The notes: generated by a model from the sequence alone, not told the origin. A stretch of DNA of 64,000 nucleotides from Salinimicrobium gaetbulicola (GCF_042676025.1 NZ_JBHTJP010000035.1:806001-870000), one strand, 5' to 3'. Positions 23,350 to 33,177 are shown, numbered from the stretch's first letter. Translations and numbers: made by a program.

Positions 23350-24117
23350 TTAAAGGCCTTGAAGTTGAGCTTTTCTAACTTTTCGGAAAAGATCTGAAGA
23401 GTACACAAATTCGGTTACCGCTTTATTGTCGGTCTTAAAAATGACATTTTTGTCACCTTCCCATTCCAGACGGCCGTTCTGCAGGAAAACGATCTTTTCC
23501 CCAATCTCAAGAACAGAGTTCATGTCATGGGTGTTAATTACCGTGGTAATGTCATACTCGCGGGTGATCTCGAGAATAAGGTTGTCAATTACGGTTGCGG
23601 TTTGAGGATCCAATCCTGAGTTAGGTTCATCACAGAACAAATACTTTGGACGGTTTACAATTGCTCTCGCAATCGCTACCCTTTTCTGCATTCCTCCACT
23701 GATTTCTACAGGATATTTTTTCTGTTGGGCTTCAGCAAGATTCACGCGGTCTAAAACCTCTTTTACACGCCTCATCATTGACAAACGGCTTTGTTTTGTG
23801 AACATCTGAAGAGGAAACATGACATTTTCTTCTACCGTCATGGAGTCAAACAATGCTCCACCCTGAAAGACCATTCCCATTTGACGTCTTAATTCCCTTT
23901 GTTTCTCATCTGAAAGTGAAGAATAAGGGTCATTGTCATAAAGGATCTTTCCGCTGTCTGGTCTGAATAAACCCAGTAAACACTTTAAAAATACCGTTTT
24001 ACCGGCTCCGGACTGACCTATGATGAGGTTGGTCTGCCCTTTAGGAAAAACCGTACTTATACCCTTTAGAATTTCTTCCCCTTCAAACGCCTTCTTAATA
24101 TTCTGAACTTCTATCAT
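23350..24117 (-). CDS. ABC transporter ATP-binding protein, MlaF type
   Basis: A 255-residue ATPase with Walker A GQSGAGKT (residues 34-41), ABC signature SGGMQKR (140-146) and Walker B YLFCDEPNSGLD (159-170). The GMQKR form of the signature and the MlaE-type partner identify the Mla/Mkl lipid-transport group. It probably powers phospholipid movement between inner and outer membrane. Its start overlaps the permease gene by 4 bp, so the two are translationally coupled. The MCE-domain substrate protein, usually next in flavobacteria, is not present here. Confidence 0.92.
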   Translation of the reverse strand: MIEVQNIKKAFEGEEILKGISTVFPKGQTNLIIGQSGAGKTVFLKCLLGLFRPDSGKILYDNDPYSSLSDEKQRELRRQMGMVFQGGALFDSMTVEENVMFPLQMFTKQSRLSMMRRVKEVLDRVNLAEAQQKKYPVEISGGMQKRVAIARAIVNRPKYLFCDEPNSGLDPQTATVIDNLILEITREYDITTVINTHDMNSVLEIGEKIVFLQNGRLEWEGDKNVIFKTDNKAVTEFVYSSDLFRKVRKAQLQGL

Positions 24118-24854
24118 GAGCTAAGTAATAATTGGGTTACTACATAATTTGCAATAATGATGACCACACTCGTCCAAACGAAAGAGGTAGTACTGGCCTG
24201 ACCAACCTCAAGAGCTCCTCCTTTCATGTAATATCCATGGTAAGAAGGAATGGTAGCCAGCAAAAGACCGAATAAGAATGTTTTTACGAATGCATAAACC
24301 AAATGAAATGCAATGAAATCATCCTGCAGACCTCTTATAAAGTCCTGTGAGGTTACAAACCCTCCCAATGTTCCGGCCATGTAAGCCCCGAAAATTCCGA
24401 GGAACATAGAAATCGCGATCACGAACGGATAGGTTAGCATTGCAATGATCTTTGGGAATACCAGGTAATTAAGAGAGTTGATCCCCATTACCTCCAGCGC
24501 GTCAATTTGCTGTGTTACCCTCATGGTTCCAATACTTGAAGTGATATATGACCCAACTTTTCCGGCCATAATGATCGAAATAAAAGTTGGGGCAAATTCC
24601 AGGATCACAGATTGCCTTGCGGCAAAAGCGATCAGCGTTCTGGGAATAAGGGGGTTGTTGAGGTTAAGTGCTGTTTGAATTGCTACCACACCACCTATAA
24701 AGAAAGAAATGAAAGAAACGATTCCCAGGGATCCGATTATCAAATCATCTATTTCTTTAAAAATGAGGTTGGTTAAGACTGATCTTTTAGTCATTCGGCC
24801 GAAAACGCCCTTAATCATTAAAAAATACTCGCCAATAGATTGCAGGTAGCCCAT
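24114..24854 (-). CDS. ABC transporter permease, MlaE type
   Basis: A 246-residue inner-membrane permease of the MlaE family with about five to six membrane segments. The conserved helices include FISFFIGGVVAIQTALNL, the MAGKVGSYITSSIGTMRVTQQIDALEVMGI region (a long conserved cytoplasmic loop) and FVKTFLFGLLLATIPSYHGYY. It should form the membrane part of a lipid transporter with the ATPase that overlaps it by 4 bp. The gene is divergent from the phosphatase gene at 24968. Confidence 0.92.
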   Translation of the reverse strand: MGYLQSIGEYFLMIKGVFGRMTKRSVLTNLIFKEIDDLIIGSLGIVSFISFFIGGVVAIQTALNLNNPLIPRTLIAFAARQSVILEFAPTFISIIMAGKVGSYITSSIGTMRVTQQIDALEVMGINSLNYLVFPKIIAMLTYPFVIAISMFLGIFGAYMAGTLGGFVTSQDFIRGLQDDFIAFHLVYAFVKTFLFGLLLATIPSYHGYYMKGGALEVGQASTTSFVWTSVVIIIANYVVTQLLLSS

Positions 24855-24939
24855 TTGAAAATTTTGTAACCGCTAAAATACTAATTTTTTCAAGCAAAGT
24901 ATTTAAGCTTGGCTTAATCTTTAAACTTCAGGATAATTG

Positions 24940-24947
24940 TATTTTTG
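24940..24947 (+). promoter_or_regulatory. -7 element of the PafA-like gene
   Basis: TATTTTTG matches TAnnTTTG, 20 nt before the ATG at 24968. Confidence 0.5.
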
Positions 24948-24967
24948 AGGTCATAAAACATTTTCTA

Positions 24968-26632
24968 ATGAATCATTTTTTTAAATTTTTATTAAGCGTT
25001 TTTATTGTGCAGGGTCTTTCCGCACAGAATGTCAATCAGAATAGCTTCGAGGTAGAAAATGATCTTCGGGTTCAGCCTAAATTGGTGGTGGGGATCGTGG
25101 TAGATCAAATGCGATATGATTACCTCACCCGCTTTTGGGATAAATTTGGTGAAGGAGGCTTTAAAGAACTGGTTTCTGAAGGCTTCAATTGCCGGAACAA
25201 CCACTTTAATTACGTCCCAACTTATACCGGCCCCGGTCATGCTTCGGTATTTACCGGTTCGGCACCCGAATCTCACGGAATTATTTCTAATAACTGGTTC
25301 AATAAGTTCGAAGATGAAATGGTCTATTGCGTGGGTGATCCCGATGCTGATCCTATAGGAACAAAATCAAATGCCGGAAAAATGTCACCGCACAGACTTA
25401 TTACTACCAGTGTTGCCGATGAAAACCGGTTGCATACTCAAATGAGAGGGAAAACAATCGGTATTGCTTTAAAAGACCGTGGTGCGATCCTTCCGGCAGG
25501 ACATACTGCCAATGCTGCTTATTGGTTCCATGGGCAGGATGAAGGGAAATGGATCACCAGTTCCTTTTATGCAATAGAACTTCCCGCCTGGGTTCAGAAA
25601 TTCAACGACTCCAAAATGGCTGAATCATACTTGAGAACCTGGAACACCCTTCAGGATGTAAATACATATGTTGAAAGTGGAATCGATATCAATGAGTTCG
25701 AAGGTGGTTTTGATGGAAAGAAAGGTACAGGTTTTCCTTATGATCTTGCCAAACTTCAAAAATTGAATGGTGGCTTTGATCTTTTAAAAGCGACTCCTTT
25801 TGGGAACAGCCTTACTGCTGATTTCGCTATTGCAGCTATCGATGGAGAGAACCTGGGGAAAGATGAGATCACAGATTTTCTAACGGTTAGTTTTTCTTCT
25901 ACAGATTATGTAGGCCACAATTTTGGAGTGAATTCAAAAGAGATCCAGGATACATATCTTAGACTCGATCAAGATCTAAAGAGATTTTTGGAGGCTTTGA
26001 ATGATAAAGTAGGAGAGGGGAATTATACGCTTTTCCTCACTTCAGATCACGGGGGAGTTCATGTGCCATCTTATTTGGAGTCAGTTAAAATTCCTGCCGG
26101 TTATTTTGATAATCAGCAATTCAAGGCTTCTTTAAACGATTATTTAAAGCAGGTAACCGGTTCTGATGAGCTCATAAGCAACATTTCAAATAACCAGATT
26201 TTCTTTAACTATATAAAAGTTGGAAAGAATAATCTTGACAGGGCGTCTCTACAAGACGCAATTGCGCATTTTGCCTTGCAATATGACCAGGTGCACCAGG
26301 TTTATACACGGGAGCAGTTGGAGGCTACAAGTTATACTGAGGGTATGGCGTCTGCCATAGATCATGGTTTTAACCAAAAACGAAGTGGTGATGTGGTATT
26401 GGTTTTGAATCCTTCTGTGATTTCCTATTCCCGTACAGGTTCAACACACGGAAGTGGTAATAATTATGATACGCACGCTCCTCTTATCTTCTACGGAAAA
26501 GGGATCAAAAAAGGGAATACTCTGGAAAGAACTGAGATCGTTGATATAGCTCCTACTATTTCTGCATTGTTGGGAATTTCATTTCCTAACGGCTCAACTG
26601 GAAGCCCTATTCTTCAGGTTTTGGAAGAGTAG
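24968..26632 (+). CDS. pafA: Alkaline phosphatase family protein, PafA-like
   Basis: A 554-residue exported metal-dependent hydrolase with a signal peptide (residues 1-19, ending QGLSA). The first metal-binding segment is GIVVDQMRYDYL (Asp46). The nucleophile region is YTGPGHASVFTG, with Thr87 the candidate nucleophile as in flavobacterial PafA, which uses Thr rather than Ser. TSDHGGVHVP and STHGSGNNYDTHAPLIFYG carry further metal ligands. PafA releases phosphate from phosphomonoesters in the periplasm. A phosphodiesterase of the same superfamily is the alternative. It is convergent with the glycosyltransferase gene, 1 bp apart. Confidence 0.85.
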   Translation: MNHFFKFLLSVFIVQGLSAQNVNQNSFEVENDLRVQPKLVVGIVVDQMRYDYLTRFWDKFGEGGFKELVSEGFNCRNNHFNYVPTYTGPGHASVFTGSAPESHGIISNNWFNKFEDEMVYCVGDPDADPIGTKSNAGKMSPHRLITTSVADENRLHTQMRGKTIGIALKDRGAILPAGHTANAAYWFHGQDEGKWITSSFYAIELPAWVQKFNDSKMAESYLRTWNTLQDVNTYVESGIDINEFEGGFDGKKGTGFPYDLAKLQKLNGGFDLLKATPFGNSLTADFAIAAIDGENLGKDEITDFLTVSFSSTDYVGHNFGVNSKEIQDTYLRLDQDLKRFLEALNDKVGEGNYTLFLTSDHGGVHVPSYLESVKIPAGYFDNQQFKASLNDYLKQVTGSDELISNISNNQIFFNYIKVGKNNLDRASLQDAIAHFALQYDQVHQVYTREQLEATSYTEGMASAIDHGFNQKRSGDVVLVLNPSVISYSRTGSTHGSGNNYDTHAPLIFYGKGIKKGNTLERTEIVDIAPTISALLGISFPNGSTGSPILQVLEE

Positions 26633-26633
26633 G

Positions 26634-27479
26634 TTAGAACAGCTTAGCGAACATTCTTTTATATCGGAGCCTTCTTATGAAGGCTCCTTCTTTTTTGGTT
26701 ACCAGGAAAGGTGTTTTTTCTTTTCGGGCTTTAAAAAAACCGTGGAGGTAATCTCTGAACAGTAGCAAATTTCCTTTTTTTAATGCAAGTTTTGCTGAAG
26801 CTATAAAAGTTATAATGAAGCCATATCTCAACTTGTAAAAAGCTGCCCCTTGTTTAAGCTTTGCTTTTTTATTGTACGTAAAGCCGGTGGGACGAAGATG
26901 TTTCACTTTCAGGTTCTCGTCTGTTACTATCTTCCATCCGTGGTACCGGGCCAGCAGTTCATCTACCGTATCCCAGCCCATCGAAGGCTTCAGGCCACCA
27001 ATGTCTTTAAAGCATTCCTTCCTGTAGGCTTTTAAAGCCCCTCGAATGTGATCCTTGTCGGTTAGGCTTTCCAGTGCCCAATCCCCGTTTTTCTGAATGT
27101 AACAAAATCCGCCAGCCATTCCTGTTTTGGAGTCAGCCTCAAAAATTCTATGGATGGTTTCCAGGTAATTTTTCGGGAAGATAAGATCAGCGTCGAATTT
27201 ACAAATGATGTCAAAATCAGTTACCCGGTCCAGGCCCTTTTGAAATGCATTGATCACTTTGCTTCCCGGAAGATGCGCTTCGGAAGAATTGGTTTTCACC
27301 AAACTTATAAAAGAATGCTTTTCAGCGAAATCTGCGGCTACGGTCGCAGTTGAGTCAGAGGACTGATCATCAACCACAACGATCTTTTCCGGAAGCAGGG
27401 TCTGTTCAGCAAGAGATTGAAGAGTCTTTCCGAGGAAAGTTTCTTCATTATGCGCCGGAATAACGATACAGATCTTCAA
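26634..27479 (-). CDS. Glycosyltransferase family 2
   Basis: A 281-residue GT-A fold transferase. The nucleotide-sugar binding start ICIVIPAHNEETFLGKTL is at residues 3-20, VVVDDQSSDST at about 35-45, and the metal-binding CKFDADLIFP near 89-98. The C-terminal third is basic with a weakly hydrophobic segment (YGFIITFIASAKLAL), so it may sit on the membrane. The acceptor is unknown. It lies 71 bp behind a methyltransferase and a KAS III-like gene on the same strand, which suggests a shared role in building a modified lipid or surface glycan. Confidence 0.88.
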   Translation of the reverse strand: MKICIVIPAHNEETFLGKTLQSLAEQTLLPEKIVVVDDQSSDSTATVAADFAEKHSFISLVKTNSSEAHLPGSKVINAFQKGLDRVTDFDIICKFDADLIFPKNYLETIHRIFEADSKTGMAGGFCYIQKNGDWALESLTDKDHIRGALKAYRKECFKDIGGLKPSMGWDTVDELLARYHGWKIVTDENLKVKHLRPTGFTYNKKAKLKQGAAFYKLRYGFIITFIASAKLALKKGNLLLFRDYLHGFFKARKEKTPFLVTKKEGAFIRRLRYKRMFAKLF

Positions 27480-27550
27480 AAGATATTTTTTGAGTTGCGG
27501 CTAAATTACAAATTTCCTTTTTCAGAAGATTACTGGAAATTTTAGGCAGA

Positions 27551-28075
27551 TTACTTTTTTCGCTCGGCGTAAACGGCGTAGTAGCGAGGTGTGAAAAGCC
27601 TCAAAAAGGGCCTTATTCCCAACTTTTTCACGGGGTTGGTCCACTTATGTCTTTTTTTGATCTCCCATCCCGCTTTTTCAAGAAGCCAGTCAAACTGCCA
27701 ATCTTCAAATTCATGGTAGTGACGGTCCCATTTATCGGTTTTGCTGCGATAGGCAGGGGAGAACCAGAGTCTTAAAGGTACGCTGGCAACCAGCTTTTCT
27801 GCCTGAATGTCTCTGAGTATATTAAAAGGTGAAACCAGGTGTTCAAATATTTCAAAAGCGGTTACAACTTCTGCATCGCTTTTTTGAACACTCTCAGTAT
27901 TGAGATCCAGGTCTTCGCCGTTAGTATTGGAAACCTCATAACCGTGTTTTTCCATAAGTTCTGAAAAAGGGTTTTTTACACCCAGATCCAGGACTGTGGT
28001 TTTGACAGGAACAACTTTTTCTAAGAATTCAATGGTTTCCTTATATCTTCTATTCGGAAATGTCTTTTCGTACAT
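27551..28075 (-). CDS. SAM-dependent methyltransferase (class I)
   Basis: A 174-residue protein from ATG at 28075. An 8-codon longer start would overlap the upstream gene by 23 bp, whereas this ATG lies 1 bp after that gene's stop. The SAM-binding motif I is VLDLGVKNPF (residues 28-37), slightly unlike the usual DxGxGxG. EVVTAFEIFEHL gives the motif II/III region, with the His of the FEHL type seen in UbiG-like enzymes. The substrate is unknown. Its position between a KAS III-like gene and a glycosyltransferase gene points to lipid or surface-glycan modification. Confidence 0.8.
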   Translation of the reverse strand: MYEKTFPNRRYKETIEFLEKVVPVKTTVLDLGVKNPFSELMEKHGYEVSNTNGEDLDLNTESVQKSDAEVVTAFEIFEHLVSPFNILRDIQAEKLVASVPLRLWFSPAYRSKTDKWDRHYHEFEDWQFDWLLEKAGWEIKKRHKWTNPVKKLGIRPFLRLFTPRYYAVYAERKK

Positions 28076-28076
28076 C

Positions 28077-29135
28077 TTAGAATTGATAGACGATCGCATT
28101 GATGTTCATGCCCGCTCCAACGCTGGCTAAAATGATCACATCTCCTTTGTTGATCTCCTGGCCCTCCATTTTTCCTTTTACGATAAGATCAAGAAGAGTA
28201 GGAACGGTTGCAACGCTACTATTCCCCAGTTTGTTTATGCTCATTGGCATAATTCCTTTAGGGGCAGTCATGTCAAAAAGTTTGTAGAATCTTTTAATGA
28301 TCGCCTCGTCCATTTTTTCATTAGCCTGATGTATAAGGATCTTCTTGACATCTGTAATAGATTTCCCGCTTTTATCAAGACAAACCTTCATGGCTTCAGG
28401 AACATGGCTTAACGCGAATTCGTAGATCTTTCTTCCATGCATTTTGATATAACGACGCTCTTCTTTAGCATTAAGGTTATTTGATTTTCCGAAGAAAATA
28501 AAATTGGCTTCTTCAAAAGAATAGGTAGCGCTTTCATGTGCCAGGATACCTCCCTCGTCTTCTGAAGCTTCTACAACAGTAGCTCCTGCGCCATCAGAAT
28601 AGATCATGGAATCACGATCGTGCTTATCAACAACCCTGGAAAGTGTTTCAGAACCAACCACGAGACATTTTTTAGCCATCCCGCTTTTAATGAAAGCTTT
28701 AGCCTGGATCATGGCTTCCACCCATCCCGGGCATCCAAAAAGAATGTCATAAGCTACACATTTCGGGTTTTTTATCCTGAGTTTATGCTTTACTCTTGTC
28801 GCTATGCTTGGAACCGTATCGCTTTGAACATCATTATGTAATACATCCCCGTAGTTGTGAGCCACAATAATATAATCCAGAGTTTCAGGATCTATTTTTG
28901 CATCTTCGATTGCTTTGTTGGCCGCCAGATAAGCTATATCAGAATTATTAAGTTCCTGGTGAATGTATCTTCTTTCATGAATTCCTGTGATCGCTTTGAA
29001 TTTTTCGATGATCACGGAGTTTGACTGACTAAAAGCAGTTCCATCTTCATATAGGAATTCGTGTTTTTGAAAATCTGAATTCTTCTCTATTCTGTTGGGT
29101 ATGTAACTCCCAACCCCTGTTATCTTTATGCTCAT
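28077..29135 (-). CDS. 3-Oxoacyl-[acyl-carrier-protein] synthase III-like protein
   Basis: A 352-residue thiolase-fold enzyme with the complete KAS III triad: Cys135 in LFGCPGW, His269 in LIHQAN, and Asn305 in KLGNSSVAT. It would condense an acyl-CoA with malonyl-ACP. The C-terminus GDVIILASVGAGMNINAIVY is typical. The GCPGW context and a long insertion after residue 20 differ from housekeeping FabH, and the neighbouring methyltransferase and glycosyltransferase suggest a specialised pathway. Several flavobacteria carry an extra KAS III gene of this kind. A promoter-like TAATTTTG (minus strand, 29171-29164) lies upstream. Confidence 0.88.
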   Translation of the reverse strand: MSIKITGVGSYIPNRIEKNSDFQKHEFLYEDGTAFSQSNSVIIEKFKAITGIHERRYIHQELNNSDIAYLAANKAIEDAKIDPETLDYIIVAHNYGDVLHNDVQSDTVPSIATRVKHKLRIKNPKCVAYDILFGCPGWVEAMIQAKAFIKSGMAKKCLVVGSETLSRVVDKHDRDSMIYSDGAGATVVEASEDEGGILAHESATYSFEEANFIFFGKSNNLNAKEERRYIKMHGRKIYEFALSHVPEAMKVCLDKSGKSITDVKKILIHQANEKMDEAIIKRFYKLFDMTAPKGIMPMSINKLGNSSVATVPTLLDLIVKGKMEGQEINKGDVIILASVGAGMNINAIVYQF

Positions 29136-29163
29136 TATTTCTTTTTATGGGGGGTAAACACCT

Positions 29164-29171
29164 CAAAATTA
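29164..29171 (-). promoter_or_regulatory. Possible -7 element of the KAS III cluster
   Basis: The minus strand reads TAATTTTG (TAnnTTTG), about 29 nt before the ATG. No clear -33 box. Confidence 0.4.
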
Positions 29172-29331
29172 ATAAAACCAATCTCGGATTCTGCCCTTTT
29201 AACTAAATAAAATTTTCGATTTATGGAATCATTATTTTAATTCAAAAATTCCACCGGTCAATTCATAACTCCTTAAAAAAGAGGCTGTGTTGTTAAGGAT
29301 TGGTTAAAGGTAAAAAATCATCGGATATAAA

Positions 29332-29360
29332 AAAACCGAAGGATACTCTCCTTCGGTTTT
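29332..29360 (-). terminator. Terminator of gcvP
   Basis: A perfect 12-bp stem AAAACCGAAGGA / TCCTTCGGTTTT with a 5-nt loop; T-rich on the minus strand, 18 bp behind the gcvP stop. Confidence 0.85.
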
Positions 29361-29377
29361 AATATTAATCCTTATTT

Positions 29378-32227
29378 CTATTCTTCCATGTACTCTTCTA
29401 TGGGAGCACAGGTACACATTAAATTCCTGTCCCCGTAAGCTTCATCGACTCTTCTGATTGCCGGCCAGAACTTATTTTCTGAGACGTAATCTAACGGATA
29501 AGCGGCTTTTTCTCGGCTATAAGGGAAGTTCCACTCATCTGCTGTCAGCATAGCTAAAGTATGAGGTGAATTTTTAAGCACGTTGTTAGGTTCGTCTTCC
29601 GAAGCTTCATCGATCTCCTTACGAATTGAGATCAATGCGTCACAGAATCTGTCCAATTCAGCCTTGCTTTCACTTTCTGTTGGCTCGATCATAAGTGTTC
29701 CTGCAACCGGGAAGGAAACCGTAGGCGCGTGGAAACCGTAATCAATCAATCTTTTTGCGATGTCGGTCACTTCAATTCCCTTAGCTTTGAAAGGACGGCA
29801 ATCCACGATCATTTCGTGAGCTGCTCTTCCACATTCACCACTGTAGAGGGTTTTATAATGCTCTTCTATTCTAGCCTTTATGTAGTTGGCGTTCAAAATG
29901 GCATATTGAGTTGCTTTTTTGAGGCCTTCACTACCAAGCATGGTAATATATCCATAAGAGATAAGGCATACCAAAGCCGATCCCCATGGTGCTGCGGAAA
30001 TCGCTGTAATGGCAGAATCTCCTCCCGTTTTCACTAATGGACTGCCTGGTAAGAACGGTACCAATTGCTCGGCTACACAAATAGGTCCAACCCCAGGTCC
30101 ACCTCCTCCGTGAGGAATTGCAAAGGTTTTGTGTAGGTTAAGGTGGCAAACGTCAGCACCGATCTCTCCCGGGCTGGTAAGTCCAACCTGGGCGTTCATG
30201 TTTGCACCATCCATATATACTTGAGCGCCATTTTCGTGGGCTATCTCGATGATCTCTTTTATTGCCTTTTCAAAAACCCCATGCGTTGAAGGATAAGTTA
30301 CCATTAAAGCGGCCAGGTTATCCTTGTATTTGATTGCTTTCTCTCTAAGGTCTTCTACATCAATATTCCCTTTATCAGTAGACTTGGTAACCACTACTTT
30401 CATTCCGGCCATTACGGCAGATGCTGGGTTAGTTCCATGTGCTGAGGAAGGGATAAGGCAAATATTTCGGTGTGAGTCACCTCTTGATTCATGGTAAGCT
30501 CTAATCACCATAAGACCAGCATATTCACCCTGCGCACCTGAGTTTGGCTGAAGAGAAGTTCCGGCAAATCCGGTGATTTCATTAAGTTGTTTTTCAAGTC
30601 TTTTTAGAACGATCTGATATCCTTCAGCCTGCTCAACAGGAGCAAAAGGGTGAAGGTTACCCCATTGAGGATAACTGATAGGTAACATTTCAGAAGCTGC
30701 ATTCAGTTTCATGGTACATGATCCTAATGAGATCATGGAATGGTTCAAAGAAAGGTCTTTGCGTTCCAATTTTTTAATATATCGCATCATGTCGGTTTCG
30801 GAATGATACGAGTTGAATACCTCATTTTTAAGGAACTCGGTTTTACGCTCTACAGCCCCAGGAATTCGGTTCTCTTCGGAAAGTTCAGAAACTTTAAAAG
30901 ATTCTTTTCCTGCAGCTTCAGCAAAGATCGAAATGATAGTGTTCACATCATCCAGATTAACCGATTCGTTTAGAGAGATTGCAACTGCATCCTCTGAAGG
31001 ATAATAGAAGTTCACTTCATTTCTCTCTGCGATTTCCTTGATTCTGGCTGCATCAGCTTTAATCAATAGTGTATCGAAGTAAGAGGAGTTAAGCTGAGAA
31101 TATCCTAGTTTTTCAATGCTTTCCGCAGTAGTTACGGCAAGCTTATGAACACGGGTTGCGATATGCTTAAGGCCTTTTGGTCCATGGTACACCGCATACA
31201 TACCAGCCATTACGGCAAGTAGAACCTGTGCGGTACAAATATTTGAAGTCGCCCTGTCTCTTTTAATGTGCTGCTCACGAGTTTGGAGAGCCATTCTAAG
31301 GGCAAAGTTTCCGTCAGTATCTTTGGTTACCCCAATGATCCTTCCCGGAATATTTCTTTTGTATTCCTCACGTGTCGCAAAATAAGCTGCGTGAGGCCCG
31401 CCATAACCTAATGGAATTCCGAAGCGCTGAGAGGTTCCCACTACTACGTCAACACCAAATTCTCCCGGGGCACGTAATTTTACAAGTCCAAGCAGATCTG
31501 CGGCTACGGCAGTTTTAATATTATTTTCTTTTGCTTTCGCGACAAATTCCGCGTAGTCAAAAACATGACCTAGTTTTCCCGGGTATTGTAAGAAAGCTCC
31601 AAAGAAATCAGTCGAAAAATCGAAAGCTTCATGATCGCCAATTACCAGCTCGATATCAAGTGGGATGGCACGTGTTTTCAGAACATCAATGGTTTGAGGA
31701 AGTACTTCTTCTGAAACGAAGAATTTGTTCACTCCTTTTTTCTTCTGGTCACGGTCTCTTATTTCAAACAATAACGACATTGCTTCAGCTGCCGCGGTAG
31801 CTTCGTCAAGAAGAGAAGCGTTTGCTAGTTCCATTCCGGTAAGGTCTGCAATAACGGTCTGGAAGTTTAATAAAGCTTCCAGTCGGCCTTGCGCGATCTC
31901 AGCTTGGTATGGCGTGTATGCAGTATACCAGCCCGGATTTTCCAGAATATTTCTCTGGATCACGGCAGGAGTTATTGCCTGGTGGTATCCCAAACCAATA
32001 TAAGATCTAAATATTTTATTTTTGGCAGCCAGAGCCATACTGTGAGCAAGGTATTCATGTTCACTCATGGCAGGGGCCAGGTCAAGATCCTTTTTCAGGC
32101 GAATATCATCAGGAAGGGTCTCGTAGATAAGTTGGTCCATAGAGTCTGCACCAACTGTTTTAAGCATGTCCTGAAGGTCATTTTCCCTGGGACCTATATG
32201 TCGGGAGGCGAAAGAAAAAGTGTTCAT
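29378..32227 (-). CDS. gcvP: Glycine dehydrogenase (decarboxylating), glycine cleavage P protein
   Basis: A 949-residue pyridoxal-phosphate enzyme of full length, the fused two-half form. It decarboxylates glycine and loads the aminomethyl group on the lipoyl H protein. The N-terminal half starts FASRHIGPRENDLQDML with IGLGYHQAITPAVIQRNIL. The C-terminal half has the PLP lysine in HLNLHKTFAIPHGGGGPG near residue 700, after DGANMNAQVGL. It is a single gene with its own terminator; gcvT and gcvH are not in this window. It is divergent from the UbiA-like gene. Confidence 0.97.
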   Translation of the reverse strand: MNTFSFASRHIGPRENDLQDMLKTVGADSMDQLIYETLPDDIRLKKDLDLAPAMSEHEYLAHSMALAAKNKIFRSYIGLGYHQAITPAVIQRNILENPGWYTAYTPYQAEIAQGRLEALLNFQTVIADLTGMELANASLLDEATAAAEAMSLLFEIRDRDQKKKGVNKFFVSEEVLPQTIDVLKTRAIPLDIELVIGDHEAFDFSTDFFGAFLQYPGKLGHVFDYAEFVAKAKENNIKTAVAADLLGLVKLRAPGEFGVDVVVGTSQRFGIPLGYGGPHAAYFATREEYKRNIPGRIIGVTKDTDGNFALRMALQTREQHIKRDRATSNICTAQVLLAVMAGMYAVYHGPKGLKHIATRVHKLAVTTAESIEKLGYSQLNSSYFDTLLIKADAARIKEIAERNEVNFYYPSEDAVAISLNESVNLDDVNTIISIFAEAAGKESFKVSELSEENRIPGAVERKTEFLKNEVFNSYHSETDMMRYIKKLERKDLSLNHSMISLGSCTMKLNAASEMLPISYPQWGNLHPFAPVEQAEGYQIVLKRLEKQLNEITGFAGTSLQPNSGAQGEYAGLMVIRAYHESRGDSHRNICLIPSSAHGTNPASAVMAGMKVVVTKSTDKGNIDVEDLREKAIKYKDNLAALMVTYPSTHGVFEKAIKEIIEIAHENGAQVYMDGANMNAQVGLTSPGEIGADVCHLNLHKTFAIPHGGGGPGVGPICVAEQLVPFLPGSPLVKTGGDSAITAISAAPWGSALVCLISYGYITMLGSEGLKKATQYAILNANYIKARIEEHYKTLYSGECGRAAHEMIVDCRPFKAKGIEVTDIAKRLIDYGFHAPTVSFPVAGTLMIEPTESESKAELDRFCDALISIRKEIDEASEDEPNNVLKNSPHTLAMLTADEWNFPYSREKAAYPLDYVSENKFWPAIRRVDEAYGDRNLMCTCAPIEEYMEE

Positions 32228-32355
32228 TAAATAAAAGTTGTGTTTTGAGTTGCGAAATTACGGATTTTAAACCTATTTTTTAATGATTTAAGCTCGAAGT
32301 ATTGTTAACTTTTGGAGAGTTGAATAAGGAAACCGGAGGTGACCAAAACAAAATA

Positions 32356-33177
32356 ATGAAAATACTAAAACAACTTTTCGATTTTTATATAAACAGCAGT
32401 ATACATGTGGCATTAGCAGTAGTGTCACTCTGTGTTGTATCTTATGTGAATTTTGATTTTTCACCTGATTCAGATCTGCTGCTTTTTGTTTTCTTCGGAA
32501 GTATTACAGGGTATAATTTTGTGAAATATGCAGGTATCGCCAAACTGCATCATTCCAGCCTCGCAAAGGGACTTAAAATCATCCAGATTTTCTCCTTTTT
32601 CGCATTCCTGTTTTTACTTTGGAGTGCCTGGAATATGCAAGTTGAAATTCTTTACTGGACGGCATTTTTTGGGTTTTTTACTTTATTATATGCCTTGCCC
32701 GTACTGAGTAAGAAAAGGAACCTTAGAAGTATTTCGGGTATAAAGATCTTTGTCATCGCCTTTGTATGGGCAGGGGTAACTGTAATTTTGCCTTTTATTG
32801 AGGGAGGTGGAATTATAGGTTCGGAGGTGCTTCCTGAATTTGTGCAGCGGTTTTTGCTGGTGTTGGTTTTGATACTGCCTTTTGAGATACGCGACCTTAA
32901 ATATGATCTTCAGCAATTAGGCACCATTCCACAGAAAATGGGAGTCACCCGAACAAAAATCCTCGGTTTTGTGATGCTTGCGGGTGTTTTTCTGATCGAG
33001 TTTTTAAAGGACAGTGTTTCACGGGCCTCAATAAGTGCTTTGGCGTTCATTATTCTATTTACCGCCGGTATGATCTGGAAATCGAGAGAGCAACAGTCAC
33101 AGTATTTTTCGGCTTTTTGGGTAGAAAGTATTCCGATATTCTGGATGTTTATCTTGTTGTTACTTAGAAGTTTCTGA
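32356..33177 (+). CDS. UbiA-like membrane protein
   Basis: A 273-residue protein with about seven to nine hydrophobic segments. The pattern resembles the UbiA prenyltransferase superfamily: SITGYNFVKYAG near residues 53-64 (in the place of the first Asp-rich motif) and LPFEIRDLKYDLQQLGTIP near 178-196 (second motif, RDxxYD type). The first DxxxD motif is not intact, so catalysis is uncertain. ATG at 32356 is preferred to an upstream TTG that would add an odd polar tail. Its last 18 bp overlap the convergent anti-sigma-like gene. Confidence 0.75.
   Translation: MKILKQLFDFYINSSIHVALAVVSLCVVSYVNFDFSPDSDLLLFVFFGSITGYNFVKYAGIAKLHHSSLAKGLKIIQIFSFFAFLFLLWSAWNMQVEILYWTAFFGFFTLLYALPVLSKKRNLRSISGIKIFVIAFVWAGVTVILPFIEGGGIIGSEVLPEFVQRFLLVLVLILPFEIRDLKYDLQQLGTIPQKMGVTRTKILGFVMLAGVFLIEFLKDSVSRASISALAFIILFTAGMIWKSREQQSQYFSAFWVESIPIFWMFILLLLRSF

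Noticed and set aside
33160..33177. Frameshift or fusion at the end of the UbiA-like gene
   Set aside because: Both convergent genes end at natural stops; the 18-bp overlap needs no error.
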